From Protula sp. h YS-2021 (Eukaryota > Annelida > Polychaeta > Sabellida > Serpulidae): a stretch of DNA of 64,000 bases. The position numbers were made by a program, and so were the translations under genes. The notes under the pieces were generated by a model that saw nothing but the letters and a program-made list of their open reading frames with translations, did not search any database and was not told the origin of the DNA. The stretch lies in NCBI GenBank assembly GCA_949752745.1, contig OX457027.1, positions 77,431,214 to 77,495,213 on the forward strand, given 5' to 3'. This document shows positions 14,368 to 26,900 of this stretch, in pieces. The stretch's first letter is position 1. The number at the start of each line of letters is the position of its first letter.

Positions 14368-16810
14368 AGATGTGTTAATCAATTGATGTGGCATATTTAA
14401 TAACAGACACAACATGTTAACAAAAAATAAAAGCTTACTGTGACAAGTAACCTAAAACGAATGAGAAAGAATATGAATCAGTAAAATATTCCACAACAAA
14501 ACACAACTTGGTATGGCTCGCACAAGAACCATGTTTCTAGATGCGGGGATGTAGAAAGATTACAAGACCAAAATGCCATAACTAATACAAACACTATATT
14601 TTAAGCAAATTAAAGGTGATATTGAAACCCGATCGTAACTCCGAGCTATTCCACACCAGACTTATATTCCGCATTAGCCATTTCGAATTTTTGCTCAACT
14701 CTTTCCAGAGCTACTCTAAACCATTTTAAAAATGGGGAATACGCTTAGTCTGGCCATAACTACGCATGCATGCCGCTTTGGTTACAAAGCGAACAGCTTC
14801 AAGAGATTTGTTTTTGGGACAAAAATGACTAAGAACTAAAATATCTGGTTCTAAGAGTGAATCGTAAGTTAATCACACACTGTCTAGCACGTTCTTACTC
14901 TCTAAGAAACTGCTATTGTATGACAAGATTTCTTGAACATGTTGAAAAAAGTATGGTGCGTAGAGCTTGGCAGGAACTTTCAGATCACCTAGATTTTTGT
15001 AAATAAAGGAAACACCCCACTCTCCCCAACTCTATCGTGTTGTTTGCTTGCAAACTTCAACAGGTTTAATAATACGCGTTAACTGATATGATCTCTTAAA
15101 AGGTAGGTACTTGAGCCAAGAAAGAATTGATCGTACATTTTACTATCAATAACAAATGCTTATATGGGTCTTTATAACTGAGCTATAGTTAAGTCTAAAA
15201 AGAAAGCGGATATTATTTGTTCAACTAAAAATAACAAATAACTTCTCTGGACGTGAAGAATTAAAGCACATTCAGTAGCAAAATATTACTTATTCGTTTG
15301 AAAAGCTTGAAAACGCCAACAACAAAATGGAAAGATGAACGTATGAGTTTAAGTATGACGTAAAGAGCAAGTTTTCCCGTATTACTATTACAAGAGAATA
15401 CCGTAATAAAAGTTTATCAAACTTACTTCTTTGAAAGGCAATAGGTAAGGATTTCTGTTAGTATTTCCTACAGACTAATCTGTAACTAAAGCTCTCAAAG
15501 ACTGTCTTATGGTAGATCCAACGTAAATATTCAATATGAATACAAGTCGACATCGTTTCAAAATTCCCTAGACACCCAAAACAGATTGATACTGCAGAAT
15601 AATTGTAAAATTTAATGTTGAAAGGTTGATAAAGTAATAACATTCGGGGATTTTCAATCCCATAGTTTATTGAAGTCGTACGATTCGGTTAAGTGTTTCT
15701 TTTTTATTCCTTTTTTCCGCAATGACCCCGTCAGGCTAACACCTAGTAGACAGCTGGGACTAGCTGGGACTAGTCCACTTTTTTTTTTTTGGAAATTCAT
15801 GAACATTTCATATGCAAAAACGTAATATATATACATGCATACATACGGAAGATAAAATTTGAGGCGATCTTCAAGGTCATATTCAAGTTACAGTATTTTT
15901 TACCTCATAGTTAGTGGTTTTTGGAAAATTCTTCGCACAAGGTTTGGTGTAGGAAGACGATATTTGGCAAGGATATAGAGGTAATGAGTGCTCGTGAGAT
16001 CCGCACTTTTTTACTTTGATCTCGAATGTTAAGGTCTGACTGAGGTAAAATATTGTCAAAACCCTGTTTATCAGGAAATCTGTCTAGAAATAGCGATCAA
16101 ATCCTCGTTTGAGCACCTATACGGTTTCAGTACAGAATAACGTCACGATTTGACTCCCGACATTCAGGGTTCAGGTCACAAGTCAAGTGACTTTTGTATA
16201 TCGAAAAGTGTTCTAGAACGACTGACCATTTTCTCGAAAACGGTCACAGATTTGAGCTTTTTTTCGACCCTTTGGGCCAATAAAGTGTTACGTAAGAGGC
16301 ACCTCGGTGGCCTTGACCGCCTCATTCATGGCCATTTCTGAAGTTTAACAGTTCAGAATCGTATTTTTCTTTTCTCCAAGTGTAATTTTAGGTACTCGGT
16401 AGCGAAAATGGTCTGGTTATTATTGTAATTGCAAAGGCAGATTTTGAGTAAATGAAAATGTGTTTGTCCGATAGGATTGTTTGTAGTCGTGACAAACTTG
16501 CATTGTAAAATTCGAGAAACCATTAGGTTTCATGAGCGCAGTGTAGAATGTATACAACTGAGGGATAAAGTAACACTGGTATGAAACGCCGGTTCTGCAA
16601 CACGAAGAAATATTCCTTCGTTACCATGGCAATATTGATGAGGTTGCAGCAACGGTACAACCTCATGCGCGGCTGCATCTTAATTGTACTCGACAATGTA
16701 ACGTGTCATTATCCAGACACGTAAATCATTCGGTCACGGTCCCGTAGCGGATACGTTCCTCCGCTTTCGAGTGCAGTTCAATCTATCAACCCGGTAGCAA
16801 TGCAAAAAGC
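14368..16810 (+). repeat. Segmental duplication, copy B
   Basis: Direct copy of 10259-13660 lacking an internal 940 bp. The join lies at 15846/15847, in a short CATA-like tract that corresponds to the (CATA)n of copy A. This suggests the simple repeat mediated the deletion in B or an insertion in A. Confidence 0.8.
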
Positions 16811-16814
16811 ATCA

Positions 16815-17300
16815 AGTCAAGTGGGCATCTTTAGAAAACGCGATTATTTCCAAACAGGCACAAAAAGGCTATTTGCATGAAAGCTCCTTGCGAAAATTTT
16901 TTGACCAGGATAGATACCATAACACAAATTAATGGTCTGCAAGGGTACTGGCATGGCAGTCAGCGTGCAAATACCATGCTGTTAAGTAGACATCTTTAGA
17001 AATCTCGATTATTATCTGAAAGGCAAAAAAAGGCTTTTGCCACACAGCCTGCGAAAAATCTTGTGAATGGGAAATAGGTTACTAAACTGATTAAATAGTC
17101 TGAAAGGGTATTGGCATAGGGTTTAGTGTGTAAAAGGCATCACGAAAATGGACATCTTAAAAAATCACAATCATTACCTGAAATGTTAATTCGCACACGA
17201 CTCTCCCAGCAAGCTATCTTCTGACTACAAAAGTGGCTATAAAACTAATTAATAGTTTGACGTAGTAACGGCACGGACTTCAGCATGAATAGGTAACAGT
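16815..17300 (+). repeat. Degenerate tandem repeat, about three ~160-bp units
   Basis: Units start with a GGACATCTTTAGAAA-like word (about 16825, 16988, 17149) and share CGATTATT, AAAAAGGCT, CTTGCGAAAAA and GGTACTGGCATGG-like words. The divergence is high, so this is an old satellite fragment. Confidence 0.6.
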
Positions 17301-17799
17301 CTAACTTTCCATTTGAAGGAAAGACCGATCATGCCTAAACCTGATTAACATCCCTCTATAAATTAAGTTAAAAAGTTATTAATAACAGAGCTGCTTTTGT
17401 TATACAAATGCCTCGCAGCTGACCCAGTGCTTTTGTAAAGTTTCATCGTATATTTTCTATTCGCCCAGAACAGTTCAACTGTAATTTCTAATGATAACTA
17501 GAAGGATTTCGCAACCGAGTTGCGAAGCAAACACTTGGGATACTAAAAAAAGACGTATTGACTGAGCTAAAAATTTCTTATCTTATTTCAATTTTTTGAA
17601 ATTCGCATTTTGATTCTTGATTCTGTTCCGGTTTAGGTTTGTATGGAGAATGAAAATTTTCAGACATGACTAACATTCCTGTTATAATTTAAAATTAGAT
17701 GCTTAAATTAGATATTAAATAAAACCTAGCCATTTGCAAATCATTAAAGAACACGGCAATACTTTATAGAAGATCAACAATGTCAGAAGCACATGCTAA

Positions 17800-19625
17800 C
17801 CGGTTTCGAGATGATAGTCAACTTCCTTATTTTGACCTTGACTGTGACCCAGAAATTCAAGGTCACCGAGGTACCTCTTATGTAGCGTTGTTTAGGCCCA
17901 AAGGGTCGAAAATGAGCTCAAAATCGCTCTATCTCTAACCGTTTTCGAGATAATAGTCAACTTCCGATTTTTGACCTTTATTGGGACCCAGAAGGTGAAG
18001 GTCACCGAGGTACCTCTTATGTAACGTTGTTTAGGACCAAAGGGTCGAAAATGAGCTCAAAATAGCCCTATCTCTAACCGCTTTAGAGATAAGTCGGCCT
18101 GTCCTTAACGGCGAATGAAGTCACGTGACCTTTGACCTTGACCCTCAAGATCAAGATTAGTGATGAAAGTTTGCCTCCTACAGATCACATTTTATGTATT
18201 CAAGCTGGGATTTGAGCACCTTTATGGCTACTTTTCGTGATTAATAGGCGTTTCAAAAAATATTTTGACCTCACTTTGACCTTGACCTCTGACGTTCAAG
18301 TCAGAAAATTTGATGACAACTCATTACCCTCTATGCCTCTGCCACATGCCGTCTTTCTACGACAAGCTCTGTAGGAGGGGTTTTCTGGAAACTACTTTGA
18401 GATAAAAAATACTTTGACATCAATTTGACATCGATACGTGTGTCAAAGTTCGTTTTCATATGTCATGTATATAAACAATATAAAATGTATAATTTACATT
18501 AAGGTAAAGCAATATCCCTCCGTCCATTAGCATTTTCAGATTCGCGGAATTTCTGGTTCTTGACCTTAACCTTTGATCCATCAGGTCAAAATGACCCAAG
18601 TACCTCTTTTATAACGTGTTCTGGTTCACAGGGTTCAAATTTGCTCTAACCGTTTTCGAGACAAGTTCTGGTTTGTGACTTTGACCTTGACGAAGAAGGT
18701 AAATCCTCAATCACAAGCTTTTTCGAGGAACAAAAAAGGTTACGTGACCTGTAACCTTGACCCTCAGAGATTCATATCCTGAGATTAGTTCCTCATTAAA
18801 TTTCATATGTGTTAAAACAGAGGTTCGAGTCCTATTTTATCGATTTCACGCTATGAATAGGGTTTAAATTTTTGTTGCACCAGTATGGAATTTTGAGGTC
18901 AATGGAAATGAAATGTGCAATGTCTCATATTTTCTACACCTGTCCAGAATGGTATCTAGCCTGGGAAGAGTTTTCTTGAGAACATCCAAATGGAAAAACT
19001 AAAGGTTAGATTAAGTTATTAGTAGTATCGGTAACAGTAAACTAGACCGAAATTTGCACGGTGAATTGGCCCCACTTGGAATGATAACTTAAAACGGAAG
19101 GTAGATGATATTGCAGTTTGTTAGCAATTTTCACATGTCTGAATGTCGAACACCCTCCTAAATACTACTAACTATACCGGTAAGGTCAAGACCGTTTTCG
19201 AGATAAAGGTCAGCTTCCGGTTTGGGGCTCGAAAGTGACCTGGAGGTCAAGGACACGGGAAGTTATACCTTACGTATCGTCGTATAAGGGGTGGGGGTCG
19301 AAAATTAGGTGAGAATCTCTTACCGTTTTCGAGAAAAATCATTGTTTTTCTTAAATAACATTTTTCGCAATTTCAAGGTCAAGGCCAAGGTCAAGGTGAA
19401 AAATTTTAACGGTTGCTTCAGATCACATCGCCTTTTATATATGTGCCAAGTTTGGCCCTTCTAGCTTCAATGGCCTTGCTGTAGATGTCTGGAAACCGAT
19501 TGACTTTTTTCCCGATTTGACCTTGACCAGTAAGCTCAAGGTCAAAAATTTTTTATCTAGTACACCACTTCAGATCACCCTCCATACATGTGCCAAGTTT
19601 GGTTGGTCTAGCTTTAGCGGTCTTG
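17800..19625 (+). repeat. AGGTCA/TGACCT-rich repeat field
   Basis: Two well-preserved units (about 17800-18085) of the family at 13.9-14.3 kb are followed by 1.5 kb of decayed units. TGACCTTGACC and its reverse complement GGTCAAGGTCA recur throughout, for example near 17840, 18130, 18280, 18680, 18750, 19375 and 19520. No coding frame was seen. Confidence 0.7.
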
Positions 19626-20350
19626 GAGGAGATGCCTGGAAACCAATTCGGCGGAAGAAGAAAAAAGTTAAAAAATAAAGAAAGGGAGGAAAAAATAGGT
19701 GAAGAATTCGAGGCAATCCATCCCAATTTGGTATTTTCAATACCTAAGTGGGAACTATGAAGCTCTCATTTTACACCGTAAAACGCTTTTATATTTTGAA
19801 TTTATCATGGTTTATCATGGTTATTAGATGGGCGTCCCTGCAATTATTGATAATTTATGTAAACTGAAACAAACGCGAATACCCCATGCTACAGCCTAGC
19901 CAACCAAAAGCGAGGAAAGCCTTGCCATGACAGTTCCCGTTTTGCGTGCTTTTAAAAACACACTCCTTTCTGTTTTCTCAGTTTTCTCCATGCACACTTT
20001 CTGGTATAGGAAACAACGGGAAGTCGAACCAAAATAACCGCCTCTTCAGCTGGAATATTCAGAATGTAACAATTTGATGCGGTTGTTGCACTTGCTACCA
20101 GGAGATAGCTGGAGTTGTGTGAATAAGTCTTGCATTTAAAAATAATATGCATGATATCGACTATGTAGTGAATACCATGAAGAAATATGTTTTGTGATTG
20201 AAAATCAAATGCCGATTCCTATATACCCCAATCTCGGAATGAATCCACGCAATGGTTCTGCTGAGAAAGAAATTATATCATGGTAAAAAAAAGAGTAAAA
20301 GACGTTTCAGAGATAGTAGCCAGGGTTTTTTTTATACCAATCAGTAGTTG
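19626..20350. other. No gene recognised
   Basis: Ordinary sequence between the AGGTCA field and the CRE array. A 66-codon minus frame at 19952-20152 has no recognisable feature. Confidence 0.35.
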
Positions 20351-20356
20351 AAAAAC

Positions 20357-20740
20357 GGGGGTTCTAAAACAGGAAGTGACGTCATAGTGACGTCACATGG
20401 TGTTTTAGAACCCCCACGGGGGTTCTAAAACAGTGACGTCATATTGACGTCATATAGAGGTCAAATTGACGTCATATGGACGTCACATGGACGTTAATAT
20501 GAACGTCACATGGTGTTTTCGAATCCCCACGGGGGTTCTAAAACAGTGACGTCATATTGACGTCATATAGAGGTCAAATTGACGTCATATGGACGTCACA
20601 TGGACGTTAATATGAACGTCACATGGTGTTTTCGAATCCCCACGGGGGTCCGAAAACAGTGACGTCATATTGACATCATATTGACGTCACATAGAGGTGA
20701 TATGAACGTCATAATGACGTGATAGGAATAGTGGGCAGCC
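20357..20740 (+). repeat. cAMP-response-element array in 113-bp units
   Basis: Units begin CGGGGGTTCTAAAACAG at 20417 and 20530, with a diverged one at 20643, so the period is 113 bp. I count ten perfect TGACGTCA palindromes plus several GGACGTCA or GAACGTCA variants. The leading part is a perfect 15-bp inverted repeat (20357-20371 with 20401-20415). TGACGTCA is the CREB/ATF consensus site. Whether this is functional or a satellite by-product cannot be told from sequence. Confidence 0.85.
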
Positions 20741-20850
20741 ATTCAAACAGGTTAAACAGGGGGCAGCCATTTTTTTTTAGCATTTCCCACACTCTCATGC
20801 ATACACAAATATACTAACACCATAACATGATTAGCGCTTTTTTTTTTATA

Positions 20851-21126
20851 GGTGCCATATGGGTGCCATATAGGTGCCATATGGGTGCCATATAGGTGCC
20901 ATATGGGTGCCATATGGGTGCCATATGGGTGTCAGATAGGTGCCATATGGGTGCCATATAGGTGCCATACGGGTGCCATATAGGTGCCATATAGGTGCCA
21001 TATGGGTGCCATATAGGTGCCATATGGGTGCCATATGGGTGCCATATGGGTGCCATATAGGTGCCATATGGGTGCCATATGGGTGCCATATAGGTGTCAT
21101 ATAGGTGCCATATAGGTGCCATATGA
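20851..21126 (+). repeat. 11-bp minisatellite, 25 copies
   Basis: The unit is GGTGCCATATG or GGTGCCATATA. Many adjacent units combine to CATATGG or CATATAGG junctions. Because 11 is not a multiple of 3, all frames read a shared 11-residue peptide period, so the long minus-strand frames here are artefacts. Confidence 0.95.
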
Positions 21127-21164
21127 GTACCACCAATGACGTCACACACACTGCTTGCGACCAA

Positions 21165-21378
21165 CTGATTGACAGGCCCTGCCGCACACCGCTTCGTGCG
21201 ATAAAAGCGAGGACCCCCCCCCCCCCGGGTTCTCTCTGAGAACCCCCCCCCCCGGGTTCTCACACTTTATCTATACTATGTGATAAAAGTGTGAACCACC
21301 CCCCCCCCCCCGGGTTCTCACATTTTATCTATGCAATGCGATAAAAGTGTGGACCCCCAGGGCCTGTCAATCAGTTGG
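21165..21378. repeat. Poly-C block inside a 20-bp inverted repeat
   Basis: Three C tracts of 11-14 bases, each followed by GGGTTCTC, alternate with short GATAAAAG.G.G words. The block is enclosed by perfect inverted arms at 21165-21184 and 21359-21378. Similar GCGAGGACC-poly-C-GGTTCTCTCTGAGGAC sequence recurs at 63640-63715, in the intergenic promoter of the divergent gene pair. C tracts of this kind can form i-motif or G-quadruplex structures. Confidence 0.8.
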
Positions 21379-21389
21379 CACAGATCGGT

Positions 21390-22345
21390 CTCCATGCATT
21401 GCGACCATATCCAAGCAACAATCCTTTCTTTAAAGCTTTCTCGCTCCACACACACACCAGGGCAGACTGGTAAAGGGTCAGTCGGACAAACAGACACCCG
21501 GACAAACGGACTACCCGGACAAACGGACACTCGGACAAACGGACAGTCTTTTTTTTTAGTTTTTTTTAAAATCTCTCTCTCCATCACACCACGGTAGCTG
21601 GAGGCAAACAGACAGTCTTTTTTTTTGCTTTCTCGTTCTCCCAGCACACACATTCACTAATGGCTTACCGTAGCAGCAATTAAAAGTTAGCAGCCATCGC
21701 CTCCTTAAGGAAGAGAGGTCTCAATGCATTGCAATCATATACTAACCACAGCCCTTTCTTTAAAGCTTTCTCACTATTCTAACACCTATGGCAACCAAAC
21801 CAACGGACACCCAGACACACGGACACCCAGACACGGACACCCAGACACACGGACACCCAGACAATCATTTTTTTGGGTTTTTTTTAGTTTTTATCCCTCT
21901 TCACCCACATCAAACCAAACCGCGGAAACAACTGTTTTTCAGGGCTTTTTTCGTTCTCCAAGCACACACACACACTAATGGCTTACCGTAGCAGCAATTA
22001 GTAAATGAGCTCTCTTTTTCCTTAAGGAAGAGAGGTGTCTCCATGCATTTCGGCCATATACAAGCAACAAGCAACAAAGCTTTCTCAGTCTTTTAACACT
22101 TATAGCAACCAAACCAACGGACACCCAGACACACGGACACCCAGACACGGACACCCAGACACACGGACACCCAGACAATCCTTTTTTTTGTTTTTTGTTT
22201 TAGTTTTTATCCCTCTTCACCCACATCAAACCAAACCACGGAAACAAGTGTTTTTAGGGCTTTTACACGCATATCCCACCACTAATGGCCTGTCGTAGCA
22301 GCAATTAAAAGTGAGCAACCATTGCCTCCTTAAGGGGGAGAACTC
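21390..22345 (+). repeat. Three ~308-317-bp tandem units
   Basis: Landmarks repeat in order: CTCCATGCATT.CG, GCAACCAAACCAACGGACACCC, a CGGACACCCAGACA sub-repeat, a T-rich run, CTAATGGC.TACCGTAGCAGCAATTA, then CCTTAAGG (21704, 22021, 22329). The first unit is diverged. A further copy sits at 61850-62115 in the same orientation. The short open frames here (GHPDTRTPRHG type) reflect the sub-repeat. Confidence 0.85.
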
Positions 22346-22371
22346 TCCATGCATTGCGGCTACGAAAACCG

Positions 22372-23029
<658 letters not shown>

Positions 23030-23172
23030 GTTTACCCTACTGCGAAACAGTCTGTTAAAAAGGAATTTTGTAACTGCGAAGAAGTTTCTATTAATATATT
23101 TTAAAATAAACTCTCAAATATATTGTAATGGTCTACGTTTCCCGTAAGAGACTGTTTCACAATGGGGTAAAC
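23030..23172. mobile_element. Small foldback (MITE-like) element
   Basis: Inverted arms at 23030-23053 and 23149-23172 start GTTTACCC and end GAAACAGTCT, with four mismatches in 24 bases, around about 95 bp of AT-rich DNA. No target-site duplication is evident. Confidence 0.5.
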
Positions 23173-23249
23173 AATGTATTTATGTTTGAATATCAATTAA
23201 TACCTCGTAACCAGACCTTGAAATAAAGAAGTGTGGATGCCGAAACTAT

Positions 23250-23900
23250 AGTCCGACTAGCCCATAACTGGTTGTGGAGGCTATGTATATTCTACATGTG
23301 AAGAAATTGTTCTATTTACATATTTATCTTTTTGAAGTTTTGGGTCCAACAACAATTAAATGGCGGCACTTATATTTTTGAGCATAATTTTCAACATAGT
23401 TCAGTTTCTTGCACACAACATGTGCAATCTTTGGAAAGAATAAAATAATGGGTGTGACCTTTTATTTGACTTTTTTTTGCAGTTATTATTTTGAAACACT
23501 GACGTTAAATACCACTGTGTTCATACCTCTTTGGTATGCACACAGTGGTATTTTTTTTGTCAATGTATGATGGGTGGATTCGACTGAATCTTAAATTCGT
23601 CTAATCATTTCTAGAGGAGTGTGGATTCAAAACAATGCATGCAGGGAAATGGCTTTCGTTTCTCATAGCTTGCTATTTTCGCCTGAAACTGCGGTCCTTA
23701 TAATTAAACATTTATTTTGTCTATTTCTATTAGCTCAGTTTGTCCGTAAATTTGGCTAGAATTGCTTTGCTTTTTTAAATGATAGATCTAATATCGCTTG
23801 TACGATGGCCTGAATTTTTTTGTACTTAAGTTTTAAAGCTTCTTCAACCTTGGATTTTATGTGAGGAATAAGATAAACTCAATACTTTCAATGTCGTGCA
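23250..23900 (+). repeat. Head segment of the 0.92-kb array, forward copy 1
   Basis: Unique leader of the array family. It begins near GCCCATAACTGGTTGTGGAGGC and contains the hairpin and the GTCAATGTATG.TGG.TGGATTCGACTGAAT word. The same leader recurs in direct orientation at 30020-30900, and part of it in inverted orientation at 60400-60832. Confidence 0.85.
23508..23552. other. Hairpin, 20-bp arms, 5-nt loop
   Basis: Arms 23508-23527 and 23533-23552 pair at 19 of 20 positions around loop TCTTT. The core is ACCACTGTGT...ACACAGTGGT. Homologous hairpins lie at 30269-30313 and 60787-60831. Confidence 0.9.
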
Positions 23901-26900
23901 ACGGAAATTCACAAACCCGTTGAGAAAATGCTGGTTACGCCAAATATTCCACCTTGTACTATTGGAGTAATATTGAATTAAAAAAAAACAAACTTTCTGA
24001 TCTGGTTACACGGTTTCTCTTCTCTCTGTTAAAACTAGCGGTCTGTGTTGCACCTGATATTAGAATTTTCTAATTTTCTATTTGAAATGATGGGCCCAAA
24101 ACCGCTAGGAATGATTGTCTTTATGATCTTTTGTAGTATGATCTTAAACGCTTCAATTTTCTACAACTGCGTGGTCAAATCTCTTATATGTGTGTTTTAT
24201 TATTTTTTTCGTTAAGAGATAGGGTCTGTATAATCTGGAATGTTACATTTCTCTGAAGTTTTTTGTTAGGACTAAGTGTAACTGCTCGATATATTGTCAT
24301 TATTTTTCTGATTGTACAGACCAAGGTCTGATGAAAGTGAAATTGTTATTGTTTATGACATAATCCTTGAGGCCATCCCGTCTCCTCTTGATATTTCTGC
24401 TTTTGAGAAAGAAAAATATATTCTTTAAAAAATCGTGAAAGGGGATCCTTAGAATAAACCATCTTAGGTTTGGCAACATTGATATGGACTGCCTTGAAAA
24501 AGTGGGTCAAATATACTTTAAATCCACCCCCCTCCCTACTCCCACCTACCCCGAGAACCAAGTTATCTATGCGGAGACATTTGAAACAATACTTTTAATG
24601 TCACGCAACGGAAATTCACAAACTTCTTGAAAAAATGCTGGGTACGCCCGATATTCCATGTCGTACTGTTTGAGTGACATTGAATTAAAAAAGGGACTTT
24701 TAAGATCTAGTTACAAGGTTTTAAGTGGCATAAAAGTGTTACACATTTACAATTCAGCATTTATACAATTGAAAGAAAAGAGAACAACAACTTTTTATGC
24801 TTGTAATGTGTGGTAAATTCCGGTTTTCAAACTGGAGAAGCTTACTCTAATAGTTTGCAGGCTGTTTTTCATATTTACATGTTATTTTACACAGTTTATC
24901 TGAATGTGCTATAGACGACGTTATACATTTATTTTTCTCTTATCTCTGTTAAAATTAGCTGTATTTACACATGCGGTTAGAATCTTCTAATTTTCCTTTT
25001 GAATCGATGGGCCCAAAACCGCTGCGAATGACGGACTTTATTTTCTTTTCATTGGTGGTATGATCTTAAAACGCTTCAATTTTCTACAATTGCGTGCATA
25101 AATCTCTTATGTGTGCGTTTTATTATTTTTTTCGTAAAGAGATAGGGTCTGTTTACTCTCGAATGTTACACTTCGCTGAGGAATTTTGTTTGAACTAAGT
25201 GTAACTGCTCGATATATTGTCATTGTTTTTCTGATTGTACAGAACAAGGTCTTCTGAAAGTGAAATTGTTATTGTTTATGACATAATCCTTGAGGCCATC
25301 CCGTCTCCTCTTGATATTTCTGCTTTTGAGAAAGAATATTACATTCTTAAAAAAAATCGTGAAAGCGGATCCTTACAATAAACAATCTTAGGTATTGCAA
25401 CATTGATATGGGCTGCCTTGAAAAAGTGGGTCAAATATACTTTAAATCCACCCCCCTCCCTACTCCCACCTACCCCAAGAATCCAGTTGTTTATGCAGAG
25501 ACATTTGAAACAATACTTTTAATGTCACGCAACGGAAATTCACAAACTCCTTGAAAAAATGCTGGCTACGCCCGATATTCCATGTCGTACTGTGTGAGTG
25601 ACATTGAATTTAAAAAAGGACTTTAAAGATCTAGTTACAAGGTTTTAAGTTGCATAAAGTGTTACACATTTACAATTCAGCATTTATACAATTGAAAGAA
25701 AAGAGAAAAACAACTTTTATGCTTGTAATGTGTGGTAAATTCCGGTTTTCAAACTGGGGAAACTTACTATAATAGTTTGCAGGCCGTTTTTTTTATATTT
25801 ACATGTTATTTTGTGCTATAGACGACGTTATACATTTATTTTTCTCTTATCTCTGTTAAAAATAACTGTATTTACACATGCGGTTAGAATCTTCTAATTT
25901 TCCTTTTGAATCGATGGCCCAAAACCGCTGCGAATGACGGACTTTATTTTCTTTGCATTGGTGGTATGATCTTGAAACGCTTCAATTTTCTAGAATTGCG
26001 CGCACAAATCTCTTATGTGTGCGTTTTATTATTTTTTTTCGCAAAGAGGTAGGGCCTGTTTACTCTGGAATGTTACATTTCTCTGACGAGTTTTGTTTGG
26101 ACTAAGTGTAACTGCTCGATATATTGTCATTATTTTTCTGATTGTACAGACCAAGGTCTTCTGAAAGTGAAATTGTTATTGTTTATGACATACTCCTTGA
26201 GGACATCCAGTCTCCTCTTGATATTTCTGCTTTTGAGAAAGAAAAATATATTCTTAAAAAAATCGTGAAAGCGGATCCTTAGAATAAACAATCTTAGGTA
26301 TTGCAACATTGATATGGGCTGCCTTGAAAACGTGGGTCAAATATACTTTAAATCCACCCCCCTCCCTACTCCCACCTTTCCCAAGAACCAAGTTATTTAT
26401 GCGAAGACATTTGAAACAATACTTTTAATGTCACGCAACGGAAATTCACAAACTCCTTGAAAAAATGCTGGCTACGCCCGATATTCCATATCGTGCTGTT
26501 TGAGTGGCATTGGATTGAACAAAAAAAGGACTATTAAGATCTAGTTACAAGGTTTTAATTGGCATGAAAGTGTTACACATTTACAATTCAACATTTATAC
26601 AATTGAACAAAAAGAGAACAACACTTTTCTATGCTTGTAATGTGTGGTAAATTCCGGTTTTCAAACTGGAGATGCTTACTCTAATAGTTTGCAGGCTGTT
26701 TTTCATATTTACATGTTATTTTACACAGTTTATCTGAATGTTCTATAGACGACGTTATACATTTATTTTTCTCTTATCTCTGTTAAAATTAGCTGTATTT
26801 CCACATGCGGTTAGATCTTCTAATTTTCCTTTTGAATCGATGGGCCCAAAACCGCTGCGAATGACTGACTTTATTTTCTTTTCATTGGTGGTATGATCTT

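Noticed and set aside
20814..21263. 149- and 113-codon minus-strand frames with MAPIWHPYGTY repeats
   Set aside because: Translation of the 11-bp minisatellite. All frames give the same periodic peptide.
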